A stretch of DNA of 64,000 nucleotides from Rhodospirillales bacterium (GCA_014323865.1 JACONG010000016.1:143685-207684); one strand, 5' to 3'; counted from the stretch's first letter, positions 7,769 through 18,013 are shown. Made by a program: numbers and translations. Notes: a model not told the origin generated them from the letters alone.

Positions 7769-10357
7769 ATGCAGGAGATGGCACGCGAACGCTACAATTT
7801 CCGTGAGGCCGAGGCGCGCTGGCGCAGGATCTGGGAGGAGCGCGGCACCTTCCGCGCGTCGGATGACCGCAGCAAACCCAAGGCCTATGTGCTGGAGATG
7901 TTTCCCTATCCCAGCGGGCGTATTCACATGGGCCATGTGCGCAACTACGCCATGGGCGACCTCGTGGCACGCTACAAGCGCGCCCGCGGCTTCAACGTGC
8001 TGCATCCCATGGGCTGGGACGCCTTCGGCCTGCCGGCCGAGAACGCCGCCATGGCCGAGGGCGTGCATCCGGGCGACTGGACCCGCGGGAACATCGCCAC
8101 GATGCGCCGCCAGCTTCAGTCCATGGGCCTGTCGCTCGACTGGTCGCGCGAGATCGCCTCGTGCCATCCCGGGTATTATCGCCATCAGCAGAGGCTCTTT
8201 CTCGACTTCATGCAGGCCGGCCTGGTCGACCGGCGCGAGGCCTGGGTCAACTGGGATCCGGTCGACCGGACCGTCCTGGCGAACGAGCAGGTGATCGACG
8301 GCAAGGGTTGGCGCTCGGGCGCACCGGTTGAAAAACGTCAGCTGAAGCAATGGGTTTTCAGGATCACCGCGTTCGCCGACGAGCTTGCCGATGCGCTCGC
8401 CGGGCTGAACCGCTGGCCCGACAAGGTGCGCCTGATGCAGACCAACTGGATCGGGCGATCCGAGGGCCTGCGCATGCGCTTTGCGCTCAGGGACCGCGAC
8501 GAACGGCTTGAGGTCTTCACGACCCGGCACGACACCATCTTCGGCGCGAGCTTCATGGCGCTCTCGCCGGAGCACCCGCTCAGCGCCGCGCTGGCGGCGA
8601 ACGATCCGGGTCTCGCCGCGTTCGTCGCCGCGTGCAGCCGCATGGGCACCAGCGAGGAGGTCATCGAACGCGCCGAAAAGAAGGGCTACGACACCGGGCT
8701 CAAGGCGATCCATCCGTTCGACGGCCGTGAACTGCCCGTCTTTGTCGCCAACTTCGTGCTCATGGAATACGGCTCCGGCGCGATCTTCGGCTGCCCGGCG
8801 CACGACCAGCGCGATCTCGACTTCGCCAGGCGATACGGGCTCAGGGTCATACCCGTCGTCGTGCCACGGGGCGAAGACCCCGGGGCCTTCCATGTCGGCA
8901 CCGAGGCCTACAAGGGCGACGGTCTGCTGGCGAATTCCGACTTTCTCGACGGCATGACGGTCGACGCCGCCAGGGAGGAGGTGGCGTCACGCCTTGAGGC
9001 GGAGGGCCATGGCGACCGCACGGTCAATTTTCGTCTGCGCGACTGGGGCGTCTCGCGTCAGCGCTACTGGGGTTGCCCGATCCCGGTCGTGCACTGTCCG
9101 GACTGCGGCATCGTACCGGTGCCCGAATGCGACCTGCCGGTTCGGCTGCCCGACGATGTCAGCTTCGACAGGCCCGGCAATCCCCTCGATCGCCACCCGA
9201 CCTGGAAGCACGTCGCGTGTCCGGTCTGCGGCACCGCCGCGCAGCGCGACACCGATACGCTCGACACCTTTGTCGATTCCAGCTGGTACTTCCTGCGCTT
9301 CTGCTCGCCGCGTGACGACGCGCCGATGGACCGGGAGGCGGTGGCCTACTGGATGCCGGTCGATCAGTACATCGGCGGCATCGAACATGCGGTTCTGCAT
9401 CTGCTCTACGCGCGTTTTTTCACCCGCGCCCTGCGACAATGCGGCTATCTCGACATGGACGAGCCCTTCGACGGTCTCTTCACCCAGGGCATGGTGATCC
9501 ACGAGACCTACGGCATCCGCAACGGCGAGGTTCGGGACTACTACCGGCCCGACGAGGTGGTGCGCGGCGAGGACGGCTCGGTGACGCTGATCGACGGCGG
9601 GGCCGGGGTGACGGTCGGCCGCCCGGAGAAGATGTCGAAATCCAGGAAGAACGTCGTCGATCCCGAGCGCATCATCGAGGACTTCGGCGCGGACACGGCA
9701 CGCTGGTTCATGCTCTCGGATTCGCCGCCCGAGCGCGATCTCGAATGGACCGACGCAGGCATTGCCGGGGCGCATCGTTTTGTCCAGCGCATCGCGCGCC
9801 TGGTGCGGGATGCGACCGATGGGCTGCCCGGGCCGGGCACAGCCGCGCCGGCGGCGTTTTCCGGGCGCGCGAAGGCGCTGCGGCAGGCGGTGCATCGCGC
9901 GATCGATGGCGTCACCGGCGATATCGAGGCCTTCCACTTCAACCGGTCGGTGGCCCGGATCCACGAACTTGCCAACGCCGTCGGCGCGTTCTCGCCCGCG
10001 GGCGAGGCGGATCGGTGGGCCCAGCGCGAGGCGCTGGAAACGCTGATCTGCCTCGTCGGTCCGATGATGCCGCATCTCGGCGAGGACATGTGGCAGGCCC
10101 TGGGTCACGGGACCCTGCTGGCCGACACAGCCTGGCCCGAGGCCGATCCGTCACTCGTGGCCGAAGAGACCGTGACCATCGCCGTGCAGGTCAACGGCAG
10201 GCTGCGGGCGCGGCGCGACATGCCGCGCGACGCCGCCAACGACAGTGTCGAGGCGGCGGCCCTCGGCGATGACAATGTGCAGCGCGCAATCGGTGACAGG
10301 ACGGTGCGCAAGGTGATCGTCGTGCCGAACAAGATCATCAACATCGTGGTCGGCTGA
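7769..10357 (+). CDS. leuS: Leucyl-tRNA synthetase
   Basis: 862 residues. Class I synthetase motifs are intact: HIGH as HMGH within [14 protein letters not shown] near the N-terminus, and KMSKS in [13 protein letters not shown] near residue 620. Between them lies the large CP1 editing domain, and a C-terminal anticodon/tRNA-binding region ends NKIINIVVG. It charges tRNA-Leu in the cytoplasm. ATGs at 7769 ([11 protein letters not shown]) and 7778 are both plausible starts; an extra in-frame extension back to 7724 looks non-homologous. It is followed after four bases by lptE, the usual alphaproteobacterial order leuS-lptE-holA. Confidence 0.97.
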   Translation: MQEMARERYNFREAEARWRRIWEERGTFRASDDRSKPKAYVLEMFPYPSGRIHMGHVRNYAMGDLVARYKRARGFNVLHPMGWDAFGLPAENAAMAEGVHPGDWTRGNIATMRRQLQSMGLSLDWSREIASCHPGYYRHQQRLFLDFMQAGLVDRREAWVNWDPVDRTVLANEQVIDGKGWRSGAPVEKRQLKQWVFRITAFADELADALAGLNRWPDKVRLMQTNWIGRSEGLRMRFALRDRDERLEVFTTRHDTIFGASFMALSPEHPLSAALAANDPGLAAFVAACSRMGTSEEVIERAEKKGYDTGLKAIHPFDGRELPVFVANFVLMEYGSGAIFGCPAHDQRDLDFARRYGLRVIPVVVPRGEDPGAFHVGTEAYKGDGLLANSDFLDGMTVDAAREEVASRLEAEGHGDRTVNFRLRDWGVSRQRYWGCPIPVVHCPDCGIVPVPECDLPVRLPDDVSFDRPGNPLDRHPTWKHVACPVCGTAAQRDTDTLDTFVDSSWYFLRFCSPRDDAPMDREAVAYWMPVDQYIGGIEHAVLHLLYARFFTRALRQCGYLDMDEPFDGLFTQGMVIHETYGIRNGEVRDYYRPDEVVRGEDGSVTLIDGGAGVTVGRPEKMSKSRKNVVDPERIIEDFGADTARWFMLSDSPPERDLEWTDAGIAGAHRFVQRIARLVRDATDGLPGPGTAAPAAFSGRAKALRQAVHRAIDGVTGDIEAFHFNRSVARIHELANAVGAFSPAGEADRWAQREALETLICLVGPMMPHLGEDMWQALGHGTLLADTAWPEADPSLVAEETVTIAVQVNGRLRARRDMPRDAANDSVEAAALGDDNVQRAIGDRTVRKVIVVPNKIINIVVG

Positions 10358-10361
10358 GACG

Positions 10362-10895
10362 ATGCGCAGGGACCGGCGAAGCGCCCTCCTCCTGCTTGCC
10401 GGTGGCGGCATGGCGGTGCTGCCGGGCTGCGGCTTCGAGCCGATCCATGCGCGGCCCCACGCCGAAAACGCGGTGGCGCGGAATCTCGCCGCCATCCGCG
10501 TCGCCGGGATCGGCGAGGGCAGGGAGCGGCGGATCGGCCAGATTCTGCGCAACGAGCTGATCGATCGCCTCACGGCCGGCGTGGGCCGGCAGGCGGAGCG
10601 TTACACGCTGGCAATCGACATCGAGCGGTCGACGGCGGCGCTGCAGGTCCAGACCAACGACACGGTCACGCGTTACAACCTGTCCCTGCGGGCGACCTTC
10701 GTGCTCAGGGATTCGCAGACCGAGGAGGTGCTCCACGACGGCACGGCACATGCCTCGGGCAGCTATGACGTGGTCGAGTCCGAGTATGCGACCCTCGTTG
10801 CCGAGGAGAACACGGCCAGGGAGGTCGCGCGCGATCTCTCGAACACGATCGCCAACCTGCTCGCGCTCCATTTCGTCCGGAACAGGGACGCCTGA
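10362..10895 (+). CDS. lptE: LPS-assembly lipoprotein LptE
   Basis: 177 residues, with a lipoprotein signal ending LPGC (Cys about residue 23) followed by GFEPIHA, the typical start of mature LptE. It plugs the LptD barrel and helps deliver lipopolysaccharide to the outer leaflet. The alternating beta-strand region (YTLAIDIERSTAALQVQTNDTVTRYNLSL) fits the family. It lies four bases after leuS and 13 bases before holA, so the three genes are probably one operon. Confidence 0.9.
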   Translation: MRRDRRSALLLLAGGGMAVLPGCGFEPIHARPHAENAVARNLAAIRVAGIGEGRERRIGQILRNELIDRLTAGVGRQAERYTLAIDIERSTAALQVQTNDTVTRYNLSLRATFVLRDSQTEEVLHDGTAHASGSYDVVESEYATLVAEENTAREVARDLSNTIANLLALHFVRNRDA

Positions 10896-10908
10896 GGTCC
10901 GCGATCGC

Positions 10909-11958
10909 ATGAAGATCGCCAACCGCCAGGCCGACGCCTTCTGCCGGGACCCCGGCCCGAAGGTTCGCGTGGTGCTGGTCCACGGTGCCGACACCGGCAT
11001 GGTGCGGGAACGCGCGGACGCGCTTGTCGCCGCCGCAGTCGAGGACCCCGCCGATCCGTTCGCGGTGGCCGAACTGGCCGGGGATGCGGCGGCAGCCGAT
11101 CCGGCGCTTCTGATCGACGAGGCCGGGGCGATTGCGCTGACCGGAGGGCGGCGCGCCGTGCGGGTGAAGGGTGCGGGCGACAGGCTGGCCGATACGATCG
11201 CCGCCCTGCTGGCCCGGCCGACCGGCGACACGCTGGTCGTGCTCGAGGCCGGCGAGCTTCAGAATCGTTCGAGGCTGCGCGGCCTGCTTGAGAGGTCGCC
11301 GGAGGGTGCGGCCGTCGCCTGCTATCGGGACGAGGGTCGCGATATCGGGAGCGTGGTCGCGCAGGAGTTGGCCGCGCACGGGGTCGAAGCCGAGCGCGAG
11401 GCGCTGGCGTTGATGGTTTGCTATCTCGGCGGAGATCGGCGGCAGACGCGGAACGAGGCCGCCAAGCTGGCGCTTTATGTCGGCGAGGGCGGCAGGGCCA
11501 GCCTCGCGGATGTCGAGGCGGTCGTCGCGGACAGCTCCTTCCTGTCCCATGATCGCATCGCACATGCCGTGGGGTCGGGCCGCATGGACGATCTCGAGCG
11601 CAGCCTCGAACGCGCGCTTGCCGACCGGGAGAACCCGGTCACGATTCTCGGTGCGGTGCGCCGTTTCATGACCCAGGTCCAGCTCTACCTTGCGCTCCGG
11701 GATCGCGGTGCCGGCGACGAGGACGCGGCGAAGGCCGCCAGGGTCTTCCACTTCCGGGCTAGGGATGCGCTCAAGACTGCCGGTCGGTGCTGGTCATCGG
11801 ACCGCGCCTGGCGGGCGCTCGGTCATCTCACGGAAGCGGAAATCCGCTGCAAGTCGACAGGCATACCGGCGGAGACCATCTGTCGCCGCGCCCTCCACGA
11901 TCTTGCCCGCGCGGCGCGCGCGGGCGCGGGCCGCCAGAGCCGATCCCGTTCGGATTGA
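10909..11958 (+). CDS. holA: DNA polymerase III subunit delta
   Basis: 349 residues from the ATG at 10909 (MKIANRQADAFCRDPGPK), the start that follows lptE and matches the conserved KVRVVLVHGADTGMVRERA segment. HolA is the clamp-loader delta subunit that opens the beta clamp during DNA replication. The family elements PTGDTLVVLEAGELQNRSRLRGLLE and the C-terminal helical collar domain are visible. It ends TCGGATTGA in a dispersed intergenic repeat and converges on parB. Confidence 0.93.
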   Translation: MKIANRQADAFCRDPGPKVRVVLVHGADTGMVRERADALVAAAVEDPADPFAVAELAGDAAAADPALLIDEAGAIALTGGRRAVRVKGAGDRLADTIAALLARPTGDTLVVLEAGELQNRSRLRGLLERSPEGAAVACYRDEGRDIGSVVAQELAAHGVEAEREALALMVCYLGGDRRQTRNEAAKLALYVGEGGRASLADVEAVVADSSFLSHDRIAHAVGSGRMDDLERSLERALADRENPVTILGAVRRFMTQVQLYLALRDRGAGDEDAAKAARVFHFRARDALKTAGRCWSSDRAWRALGHLTEAEIRCKSTGIPAETICRRALHDLARAARAGAGRQSRSRSD

Positions 11959-11965
11959 ATCAATC

Positions 11966-12082
11966 CGGTTGGAGCCGCAAGCACTTTCAACCGAATACGA
12001 TCCGCTTCGGATCTTCAAGATGCAGAGCGGATTCACGCATTCGGTTGGAGCCGCAAGCGGCTCCAACCGAATACGATCCGCT
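11966..12082. repeat. Two 41-bp repeats between convergent holA and parB; second is a hairpin
   Basis: Copies at 11966-12006 and 12042-12082 share cggttggagccgcaagc and caaccgaatacgatccgct. The second copy makes a perfect 13-bp stem (TCGGTTGGAGCCG / CGGCTCCAACCGA, loop CAAG, 12041-12070), while the first has a broken right arm. The position between convergent genes suggests a bidirectional terminator. The preceding segment cggattgaatcaatccgg resembles sequence at 55142-55165, pointing to a dispersed REP-like family. Confidence 0.75.
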
Positions 12083-12091
12083 CTGAGGTTT

Positions 12092-12991
12092 TCAGGTCCG
12101 CACCGGCCTCGGTCGCGGCGGGGCCTCAAGCCGCGCGATGACCTCATCAAGCTGCTTGAGGTTGGCATAGTTCAGAACCAGCTTGCCCTTCTCGCCCTTC
12201 GGGAGGACCTCGACCCTGAGGCCGGTGGCCTCGGCAAGACGGTGCTCCAGATCCCTGATGTCGGCGCTTTGCGGCCCGGACAGCTGCCGGGTCCGCCCGC
12301 TGCGCGATTTCGTTGGTGCGCAAGCGCCGGCCCGCGATTCGGTCTCACGCACGGAGAGGCCCCCGGTGACGATCTCGCCCGCAAGGGCCTCGGGGTCCGG
12401 GGATGCCAGCAGCGCACGACCGTGACCGGCGGAAATCCTGCCGAGGTCGAGCAACCTGCGCACCGCCGGGGGCAGGCCGAGCAGGCGCACCATGTTGGCG
12501 ACATGGGCCCGGCTCCTGCCGACCATGGTGGCGATGTCCATCTGGGTCAGCGCGAACTCCTTGCGCAGGCGTTCGTAGCCGGCGGCCTCCTCAAGCGGAC
12601 CCAGGTCCTGGCGCTGCAGGTTCTCGATCAGGCCGAGTTCCAGCACCTCGCGGTCGCTGAGCTTGCGCACGATGACCGGGACGTCATGGAGCCGCGCCTT
12701 CTGGGCCGCCCGCCAGCGGCGCTCGCCCGCCACGATCTCATAGGCGTTGTGCTCGCCCGGAACCGGTCGCGCCACGATGGGCTGCATCATGCCGCTTGCG
12801 GTCAGGCTGGCGGCGAGATTGTCGAGCTCGCGCTCGTCGAAGCGGGTCCGCGGCTGAAAGCGTCCCGGCCGCAGGTGACCGATCGGCAGCGTGCGCAGGC
12901 CGTCGGTGGCGACGGCGTCCGTTCGTGCGGTCGGCGTCGGTTCGCCGATCAGCGCGGAGAGGCCACGGCCCAGTCCCCGTGTCCCGCTCAT
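12092..12991 (-). CDS. parB: Chromosome-partitioning protein ParB
   Basis: 299 residues. The N-terminal ParB/Srx domain contains the CTP-binding motif GERRWRAA (in AYEIVAGERRWRAAQKARL), preceded by IGHLRPGRFQPRTRFDE. The central HTH domain (TQMDIATMVGRSRAHVANMVRLLGLPP) reads parS, and the C-terminal dimerisation segment ends YANLKQLDEVIARLEAP. ParB loads on parS as a CTP-dependent clamp and organises the origin for segregation. Its start overlaps the parA stop (ATGA), so the two are translationally coupled. Three exact parS sites lie within the next 5.7 kb. Confidence 0.97.
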   Translation of the reverse strand: MSGTRGLGRGLSALIGEPTPTARTDAVATDGLRTLPIGHLRPGRFQPRTRFDERELDNLAASLTASGMMQPIVARPVPGEHNAYEIVAGERRWRAAQKARLHDVPVIVRKLSDREVLELGLIENLQRQDLGPLEEAAGYERLRKEFALTQMDIATMVGRSRAHVANMVRLLGLPPAVRRLLDLGRISAGHGRALLASPDPEALAGEIVTGGLSVRETESRAGACAPTKSRSGRTRQLSGPQSADIRDLEHRLAEATGLRVEVLPKGEKGKLVLNYANLKQLDEVIARLEAPPRPRPVRT

Positions 12992-13821
12992 CGCGCCGCG
13001 CCTCGCCCGAGGGTTGCCTGCGCACGCTCACGGCGTAGCAGTTCACCCGCAAGATGCACATAAGCCTGAGCGCCCGCGCTATGAAAAGCATGCAACATCG
13101 CAGGCTTGCCGTAGGACGGCGCTTCACTGACACGAACATTGCGCGGGATGACCGTGTCATAGACCGTCTCGCCCATGACGTTGCGCACATCTGCGACGAC
13201 CTCACGGCTCAGTCGATTCCGCTTGTCGAACATCGTGAGCACGATGCCCGAGACCCGGAGGGCGGGGTTGTAGGCCGCCCGCACCCGCTCGACCGTGTTG
13301 AGCAGCAGCGAGAGGCCCTCCAGGGCGAAGAACTCGCACTGCAGCGGCACGAGAACCTCATCGGCCGCGACGAGCGCGTTGAGCGTCAGCAGGCCGAGCG
13401 CAGGCGGACAATCGATCAGGACGAGATCGTAGCCCCGGGCCATGTCGGCCAGCGCATTCTTCATCCGGTCTTGCCGGTCGGGCGCATTGACCAGCTCGAT
13501 CTCGGCACCGGAGAGGTCGACCGTGGCCGGAACGATCTCCAGGTTCGGGACCGCCGTCGTCATCGGCGTGACCGGTCCGTCGGTCAGAAGATCGTAGGTT
13601 GTCCGATGCCTGTCAGACGGTGCGATACCGAGTCCGGTGCTCGCGTTGCCCTGCGAATCGGCATCGACGATCAGCACGCGACGACCGACCGCGGTCAGCG
13701 CCGTGGCAAGATTGATCGCCGTCGTGGTCTTGCCGACGCCGCCTTTCTGATTCGCCACCGCGACGATCCGACATGTGCTGTCATACCCGTATTCCCGGGC
13801 GAGTCGCTCTGTCGTCCCCAT
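12988..13821 (-). CDS. parA: Chromosome-partitioning ATPase ParA
   Basis: 277 residues from the ATG at 13821 (MGTTERLAREYGYDSTCRIVAVANQKGGVGKTT). The deviant Walker A box KGGVGKTT, the switch region IVDADSQGNASTGLG and Walker B LVLIDCPPALG are all present. ParA forms an ATP-dependent nucleoid gradient that moves ParB-parS complexes. An in-frame ATG at 13857 would overlap rsmG by 17 bases and is less likely. Gene order rsmG-parA-parB is the standard alphaproteobacterial arrangement. Confidence 0.96.
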   Translation of the reverse strand: MGTTERLAREYGYDSTCRIVAVANQKGGVGKTTTAINLATALTAVGRRVLIVDADSQGNASTGLGIAPSDRHRTTYDLLTDGPVTPMTTAVPNLEIVPATVDLSGAEIELVNAPDRQDRMKNALADMARGYDLVLIDCPPALGLLTLNALVAADEVLVPLQCEFFALEGLSLLLNTVERVRAAYNPALRVSGIVLTMFDKRNRLSREVVADVRNVMGETVYDTVIPRNVRVSEAPSYGKPAMLHAFHSAGAQAYVHLAGELLRRERAQATLGRGAAR

Positions 13822-13840
13822 GTCATTCCCACATATTGTG

Positions 13841-14455
13841 TTACCTGTGCCCATCATAATACAATCGGTCGATCAAGAGAAGAGAACTCCCTGGCTGTGT
13901 GACACTGGGCTGACGGCTGTACCACATGTGCCACAGCTGTGCGGCGGCCTTGAGCTCGTCGTCCAGCGCAGCGCCCTTGGGCAGGATCGCAAGGCTCCCT
14001 TCGGCCATGAAGCGGGCGACCATCGGAACCAGGCGCTCAAGCGGAGCCACGGCACGGGCGGTCACCACATCGGCCGCTTCGGCCGGCAGAGCCTGCGCCC
14101 GGGCGGTGTGTATGACCGGTGTCACCCCCGCCGCACCGGCCGCGGCATGGAGAAACGCCGCCTTCTTCCGATCGCTCTCGATCAGCTCGACACCCCGGAC
14201 GCCCAGAATGGCCAGGATGACACCCGGCAGACCCGCACCGGAGCCGATGTCGACCAGCCGCCGGCAGGACGGCGGCACGAAGCGGGCAATCTGGGCACAG
14301 TCGAGGATGTGGCGATGCCAGATGTCCCCGATCGTGTTGCGCCCGACAAGGTTGATGCGTGTCTGCCAGTCGAGCAGCGTCGCGACATAGGCCTCAAGAC
14401 GTTCCCGTGTTTCACGTGAAACACCGATCCGGGCGCAGACCGCGTCCGCGTTCAT
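13841..14455 (-). CDS. rsmG: 16S rRNA (guanine-527-N7)-methyltransferase RsmG
   Basis: 204 residues. The SAM-binding motif [16 protein letters not shown] is intact, preceded by the family signature [12 protein letters not shown]. It methylates G527 (E. coli numbering) of 16S rRNA. Its ATG overlaps the mnmG stop by four bases. A perfect parS site is embedded in codons near its N-terminus (14408-14423), so this stretch of coding sequence also carries centromere information. Confidence 0.95.
   Translation of the reverse strand: MNADAVCARIGVSRETRERLEAYVATLLDWQTRINLVGRNTIGDIWHRHILDCAQIARFVPPSCRRLVDIGSGAGLPGVILAILGVRGVELIESDRKKAAFLHAAAGAAGVTPVIHTARAQALPAEAADVVTARAVAPLERLVPMVARFMAEGSLAILPKGAALDDELKAAAQLWHMWYSRQPSVTQPGSSLLLIDRLYYDGHR
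14408..14423. promoter_or_regulatory. parS centromere site 1
   Basis: TGTTTCACGTGAAACA, a perfect 16-bp palindrome identical to the consensus parS bound by chromosomal ParB. It is located inside rsmG, 1.4 kb from parB. Confidence 0.93.
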
Positions 14456-16329
14456 GCGGCCCGCCGCCGGACGTGGGCAATCAGCGCCTGGAGTGCCGCC
14501 GGCGTGACGCCGGGAATGCGCGCCGCCTGGCCCAGGGTGGCGGGCCGCGACGCGGCGAGCTTCTCGCGCATCTCGTTCGAGAGACCGCCCACCGCATCGA
14601 GATCGAGATCGGACGGCAGCACCAGCGCCTCGTCACGGCGGAAGGTCGCAATGTCGGCCTCCATGCGCCCGACATAACCGGCATAACGCCCTGCAATCTC
14701 GACCTGCTCGAGGGCGTGGCCGGGCCAGGTCGCAATCTCGGGCCAGAGCGTCGCCAGGGTCTCACGTGTCGCACCGGGACAGGCGAAGAGATCGATCAGG
14801 CTGCGGCGGCGGCCGTCGCTGTTGACCCTGAGGCCTGCGGCAGCCGCATTCTGCGGCGTGGCCGACAGCGCGGCGGCCCGCGCCAGGGCCCGGGCGACCT
14901 CGGCCTCCCGGGCCACAAACATCGCCCGGCGACCGGCGCCGACACATCCGATGGCGAGCCCGCGCGGGGTCAGGCGCAGGTCGGCGTTGTCGGCACGCAA
15001 CATGAGACGGTATTCGGCGCGGCTCGTGAACATGCGATAGGGCTCCGCGGTGCCGCGGGTCACGAGATCGTCGATCATGACGCCGAGATAGGCTTCGGCC
15101 CGGTCGAAGGTCACGGAATCTCCGCCCCCGGCCCGGCGCGCCGCGTTGATCCCCGCCACAAGCCCCTGCCCTCCGGCCTCCTCGTAACCCGTGGTGCCGT
15201 TGATCTGGCCGGCCAGGAACAACCCCGGCACCCGGCGCGTTTCCAGCGTATGCCCGAGTTCGCGCGGATCGACAAAGTCATAGGCGATGGCATAACCGTG
15301 CTGCTCGATCACGGCGTTCTCGAGGCCGGGGATCGAGGCCACAACGGCGGCCTGCACGTCGCACGGCAAGGATGTCGAGAGGCCGTTGGGATAGACCGTG
15401 TCGGTCTCCAGACCCTCGGGCTCAAGGAAGATCTGATGATCGGGCTTTTCGGCAAAGCGGACGACCTTGTCCTCGATCGACGGGCAGTAGCGCGGGCCCG
15501 GGCCGTCGAGCTGGCCGGAGAAGATCGGCGCGCGGGCGAGATTGGCGCGAATGATGGCGTGGCTCGCCTCGGTCGTCCGGGTAATGTGGCAGGGGATCTG
15601 CGGCACCGCGATGCGCTCGGTCATCCAGGAAAACGGGACCGGCGGATCGTCGCCGGGCTGCACGGTGCAGGTCTCGCGGTCGATGGTCCGGCCATCAAGG
15701 CGCGGCGGGGTTCCCGTCTTGAGACGGCCGAGGGCAAACCCGAGCCGTTCGAGCGTCAACGCGAGGCCCACCGCCGGTGCATCGCCGATGCGCCCGGCGG
15801 GCCAGGTCCTCTGGCCCATGTGGACCATGCCGCGCAGGAACGTCCCGGTCGTCACAACCGCCGCACGGCACGGAATCCGCCGCCCGTCGGTCAGACGAAG
15901 GCCCGCGACGGCGTCGGTCCCGTCGAGCACGACATCGTCGGCCTCACCCTCGAGGATCGTCAGGCCGGTCTGTTCGGCAAGCAGGTCCCGGACCGCTGCA
16001 GCGTAGAGCAGCCGATCGGCCTGGGCCCGGGGACCGCGCACCGCAGGGCCCCTGCTGGCATTGAGCATGCGGAACTGGATGCCGGCCCGGTCGATGGCGC
16101 GCGCCATGACACCATCCAGGGCATCGATCTCGCGCACCAGATGGCCCTTGCCGAGCCCGCCGATGGCAGGATTGCACGACATGGCCCCGATCGTCGCGGC
16201 CTTCTGGGTGACAAGCAGGGTCACGGCACCGCAACGGGCCGCAGCCGCAGCCGCCTCCGTTCCGGCGTGGCCGCCGCCGACCACGATCACATCATATTCC
16301 ATGGCATCGTATTCCATGGCTGCCGTCAT
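14452..16329 (-). CDS. mnmG: tRNA U34 carboxymethylaminomethyl-modification enzyme MnmG
   Basis: About 625 residues. The FAD-binding Rossmann motif [14 protein letters not shown] is at the N-terminus, followed by the family sequences [23 protein letters not shown] and [18 protein letters not shown]. With MnmE it installs the 5-carboxymethylaminomethyl group on wobble uridine of certain tRNAs. Start choice is uncertain: ATGs at 16365, 16329, 16317 and 16302 are in frame, and the last two come from a 15-base tandem repeat giving [10 protein letters not shown]. mnmG and mnmE are adjacent on the same strand. Confidence 0.96.
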   Translation of the reverse strand: MTAAMEYDAMEYDVIVVGGGHAGTEAAAAAARCGAVTLLVTQKAATIGAMSCNPAIGGLGKGHLVREIDALDGVMARAIDRAGIQFRMLNASRGPAVRGPRAQADRLLYAAAVRDLLAEQTGLTILEGEADDVVLDGTDAVAGLRLTDGRRIPCRAAVVTTGTFLRGMVHMGQRTWPAGRIGDAPAVGLALTLERLGFALGRLKTGTPPRLDGRTIDRETCTVQPGDDPPVPFSWMTERIAVPQIPCHITRTTEASHAIIRANLARAPIFSGQLDGPGPRYCPSIEDKVVRFAEKPDHQIFLEPEGLETDTVYPNGLSTSLPCDVQAAVVASIPGLENAVIEQHGYAIAYDFVDPRELGHTLETRRVPGLFLAGQINGTTGYEEAGGQGLVAGINAARRAGGGDSVTFDRAEAYLGVMIDDLVTRGTAEPYRMFTSRAEYRLMLRADNADLRLTPRGLAIGCVGAGRRAMFVAREAEVARALARAAALSATPQNAAAAGLRVNSDGRRRSLIDLFACPGATRETLATLWPEIATWPGHALEQVEIAGRYAGYVGRMEADIATFRRDEALVLPSDLDLDAVGGLSNEMREKLAASRPATLGQAARIPGVTPAALQALIAHVRRRAA

Positions 16330-16380
16330 GGCGCGATATGTAAGGCGTCCAGGCCTCGGGATCAAAGCACGATCCGGGGA

Positions 16381-16396
16381 TGTTTCACGTGAAACA
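16381..16396. promoter_or_regulatory. parS centromere site 2
   Basis: Second exact TGTTTCACGTGAAACA, in the short gap between the end of mnmE and the start of mnmG. Confidence 0.93.
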
Positions 16397-16419
16397 CCAT
16401 GCTGTGGCCATGCCGTGGC

Positions 16420-17724
16420 CTACTTGCCGATACAGAACCCGGAAAAGATGACATCGAGCAGGTCCTCCACATCGACGCGCCCGGTAATCCGTCCCAACGC
16501 CGTGGCCGCCAGACGCAGCTCCTCGGCGGCGAGGGCCGCCTCCGCACCGGGATCGACCCGATCGAGCGCTGCCAGAGCCTGTTCGACATGCGCCCTGTGC
16601 CGCCGGCGTGTCGGACCGGCGCTGTGGCCGGTCCAGGCCGCCTCGAACCGCGCGGCCATGGCATCGAGCAGGGTATCGATCCCCTGCCCGGTCCGCGCAC
16701 TGATCGGGATCGCCCCGGAGTCCGGGGTGATCCCGAGATCGCTCTTGTTCGCCACGATCAGCGCGCCGTCGCCAGCATGGGGTTCCACAGCCGGCCAGGT
16801 CGCGTCCCAATCGGCGGCATCGGCCACCAGAAGCGCCAGATCGGCCGCCTCCGCACGGCTCCGTGCCCGTCGCATACCCTCGGCCTCGATCGCTCCCGCG
16901 TCCTCGCGCAAGCCTGCGGTATCGGCCAGAACCACGGGGAATCCGGCCACATCCATCATGACCTCGACGACATCCCGCGTGGTGCCGGCCTCGTCCGACA
17001 CGATCGCGGCATCCCGCCGGGCCAGTTGGTTCAGAAGACTGGATTTTCCCACATTGGGCGCACCCAGGATCACGACCCGCAATCCCTCGCGCAGCCGCTC
17101 CGCCCGGGATTCATCGCCCAGATGACCCGCCATCGCGGCCCGCAGGTCAGCCACATCACCGGCGAACCCCGCGAGAACGTCGTCGGGCAGGTCGTCGTCG
17201 GCAAAATCGATCACGGCTTCCAGGCGCGCCATCAGGGCGACCAGACGATCGCACCAGCCATCGTAGACCTGCTCCAAACCGCCCGCCAACTGGCCGAGCG
17301 CCTGATCGCGCTGCCGTGCGGTGTCGGCCTCCACCAGATCCGCGACCGCCTCGGCGGCGGTCAGATCGATCCTGCCGTTGAGCACGGCCCGGCGCGTGAA
17401 TTCACCGGGTTCGGCGGGCCGCATGCCCGGCAGGCGCGCCAGGACAGCCATGACGCCCGCGATCACAGCGCGGCCGCCGTGCACGTGAAATTCCGCCATG
17501 TCCTCACCGGACTGGCTGGCCGGCGCGGGACACCACAGCACGAGGCCAGAGTCCAGCACGGCACCATCCTGCGGGTCCACAAGGGATCGAAGAACGGCGC
17601 GGCGCGGTGCGGGCAAGCCCGTTCCCGTCAACACGCCGATTGCCTCACCGGCAGCAGGACCGGAGACACGGATCACCGCAACGGCGGCCCGTCCCGGTGC
17701 CGTCGAGAGGGCGAAGATGGTCAC
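16420..17724 (-). CDS. mnmE: tRNA-modification GTPase MnmE
   Basis: 434 residues. The N-terminal tetrahydrofolate-binding domain (MTIFALSTAPGRAAVAVIRVSG) is followed by a G domain with P-loop GAPNVGKSSLLN, G3 DTAGLRE and G4 NKSD. The C-terminus is FCIGK, carrying the catalytic CxGK motif. It works with MnmG on wobble-uridine modification. Confidence 0.97.
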   Translation of the reverse strand: MTIFALSTAPGRAAVAVIRVSGPAAGEAIGVLTGTGLPAPRRAVLRSLVDPQDGAVLDSGLVLWCPAPASQSGEDMAEFHVHGGRAVIAGVMAVLARLPGMRPAEPGEFTRRAVLNGRIDLTAAEAVADLVEADTARQRDQALGQLAGGLEQVYDGWCDRLVALMARLEAVIDFADDDLPDDVLAGFAGDVADLRAAMAGHLGDESRAERLREGLRVVILGAPNVGKSSLLNQLARRDAAIVSDEAGTTRDVVEVMMDVAGFPVVLADTAGLREDAGAIEAEGMRRARSRAEAADLALLVADAADWDATWPAVEPHAGDGALIVANKSDLGITPDSGAIPISARTGQGIDTLLDAMAARFEAAWTGHSAGPTRRRHRAHVEQALAALDRVDPGAEAALAAEELRLAATALGRITGRVDVEDLLDVIFSGFCIGK

Positions 17725-17745
17725 AACGATGGATACGACGACGGA

Positions 17746-17761
17746 TGTTTCACGTGAAACA
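17746..17761. promoter_or_regulatory. parS centromere site 3
   Basis: Third exact TGTTTCACGTGAAACA, between the mnmE start and the DUF6489 stop codon. The three sites fall at 14408, 16381 and 17746, roughly 2.0 and 1.4 kb apart. Confidence 0.93.
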
Positions 17762-17767
17762 TCGTGG

Positions 17768-18013
17768 TCAGGACCGGTCTTTGCCCCCGGCTTCGGTCAT
17801 CTGGCGCCAGAATCGCATCATCTGGTCCATGCCGTCCGTCGAGGTGCCCATCCACGCCTTGAGCGCCGCCTCGGGATCGAACCCGGCTGCCGCCTCGGTC
17901 ATGCGGGCCTTGAGACCGGCCATGATCTCCTCCTGGAAAGGACGGACATCCGGCATGCCGAGAAAGGCGCGGGCCTCCTCGGGTGTGCAGTCGATCTCGA
18001 TCCTGACCTTCAT
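17768..18013 (-). CDS. DUF6489 family protein
   Basis: 81 residues from the ATG at 18013, starting MKVRIEIDCTPEEARAFLGMPDV, which is the family's conserved opening. It follows a purine-rich leader GGTGGGGGG. An upstream in-frame ATG (18064) gives a non-homologous extension. The protein is small, charged and probably helical, ending FWRQMTEAGGKDRS. Families of this kind are found next to mnmE in alphaproteobacteria; function unknown. Confidence 0.8.
   Translation of the reverse strand: MKVRIEIDCTPEEARAFLGMPDVRPFQEEIMAGLKARMTEAAAGFDPEAALKAWMGTSTDGMDQMMRFWRQMTEAGGKDRS

Noticed and set aside
6743-8893. Open frame of 716 codons on the minus strand opposite leuS
   Set aside because: Antisense shadow of a high-GC gene; leuS on the plus strand carries all synthetase motifs.
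14359-16392. Long plus-strand frame across rsmG/mnmG
   Set aside because: Antisense to mnmG, whose FAD and family motifs are complete.
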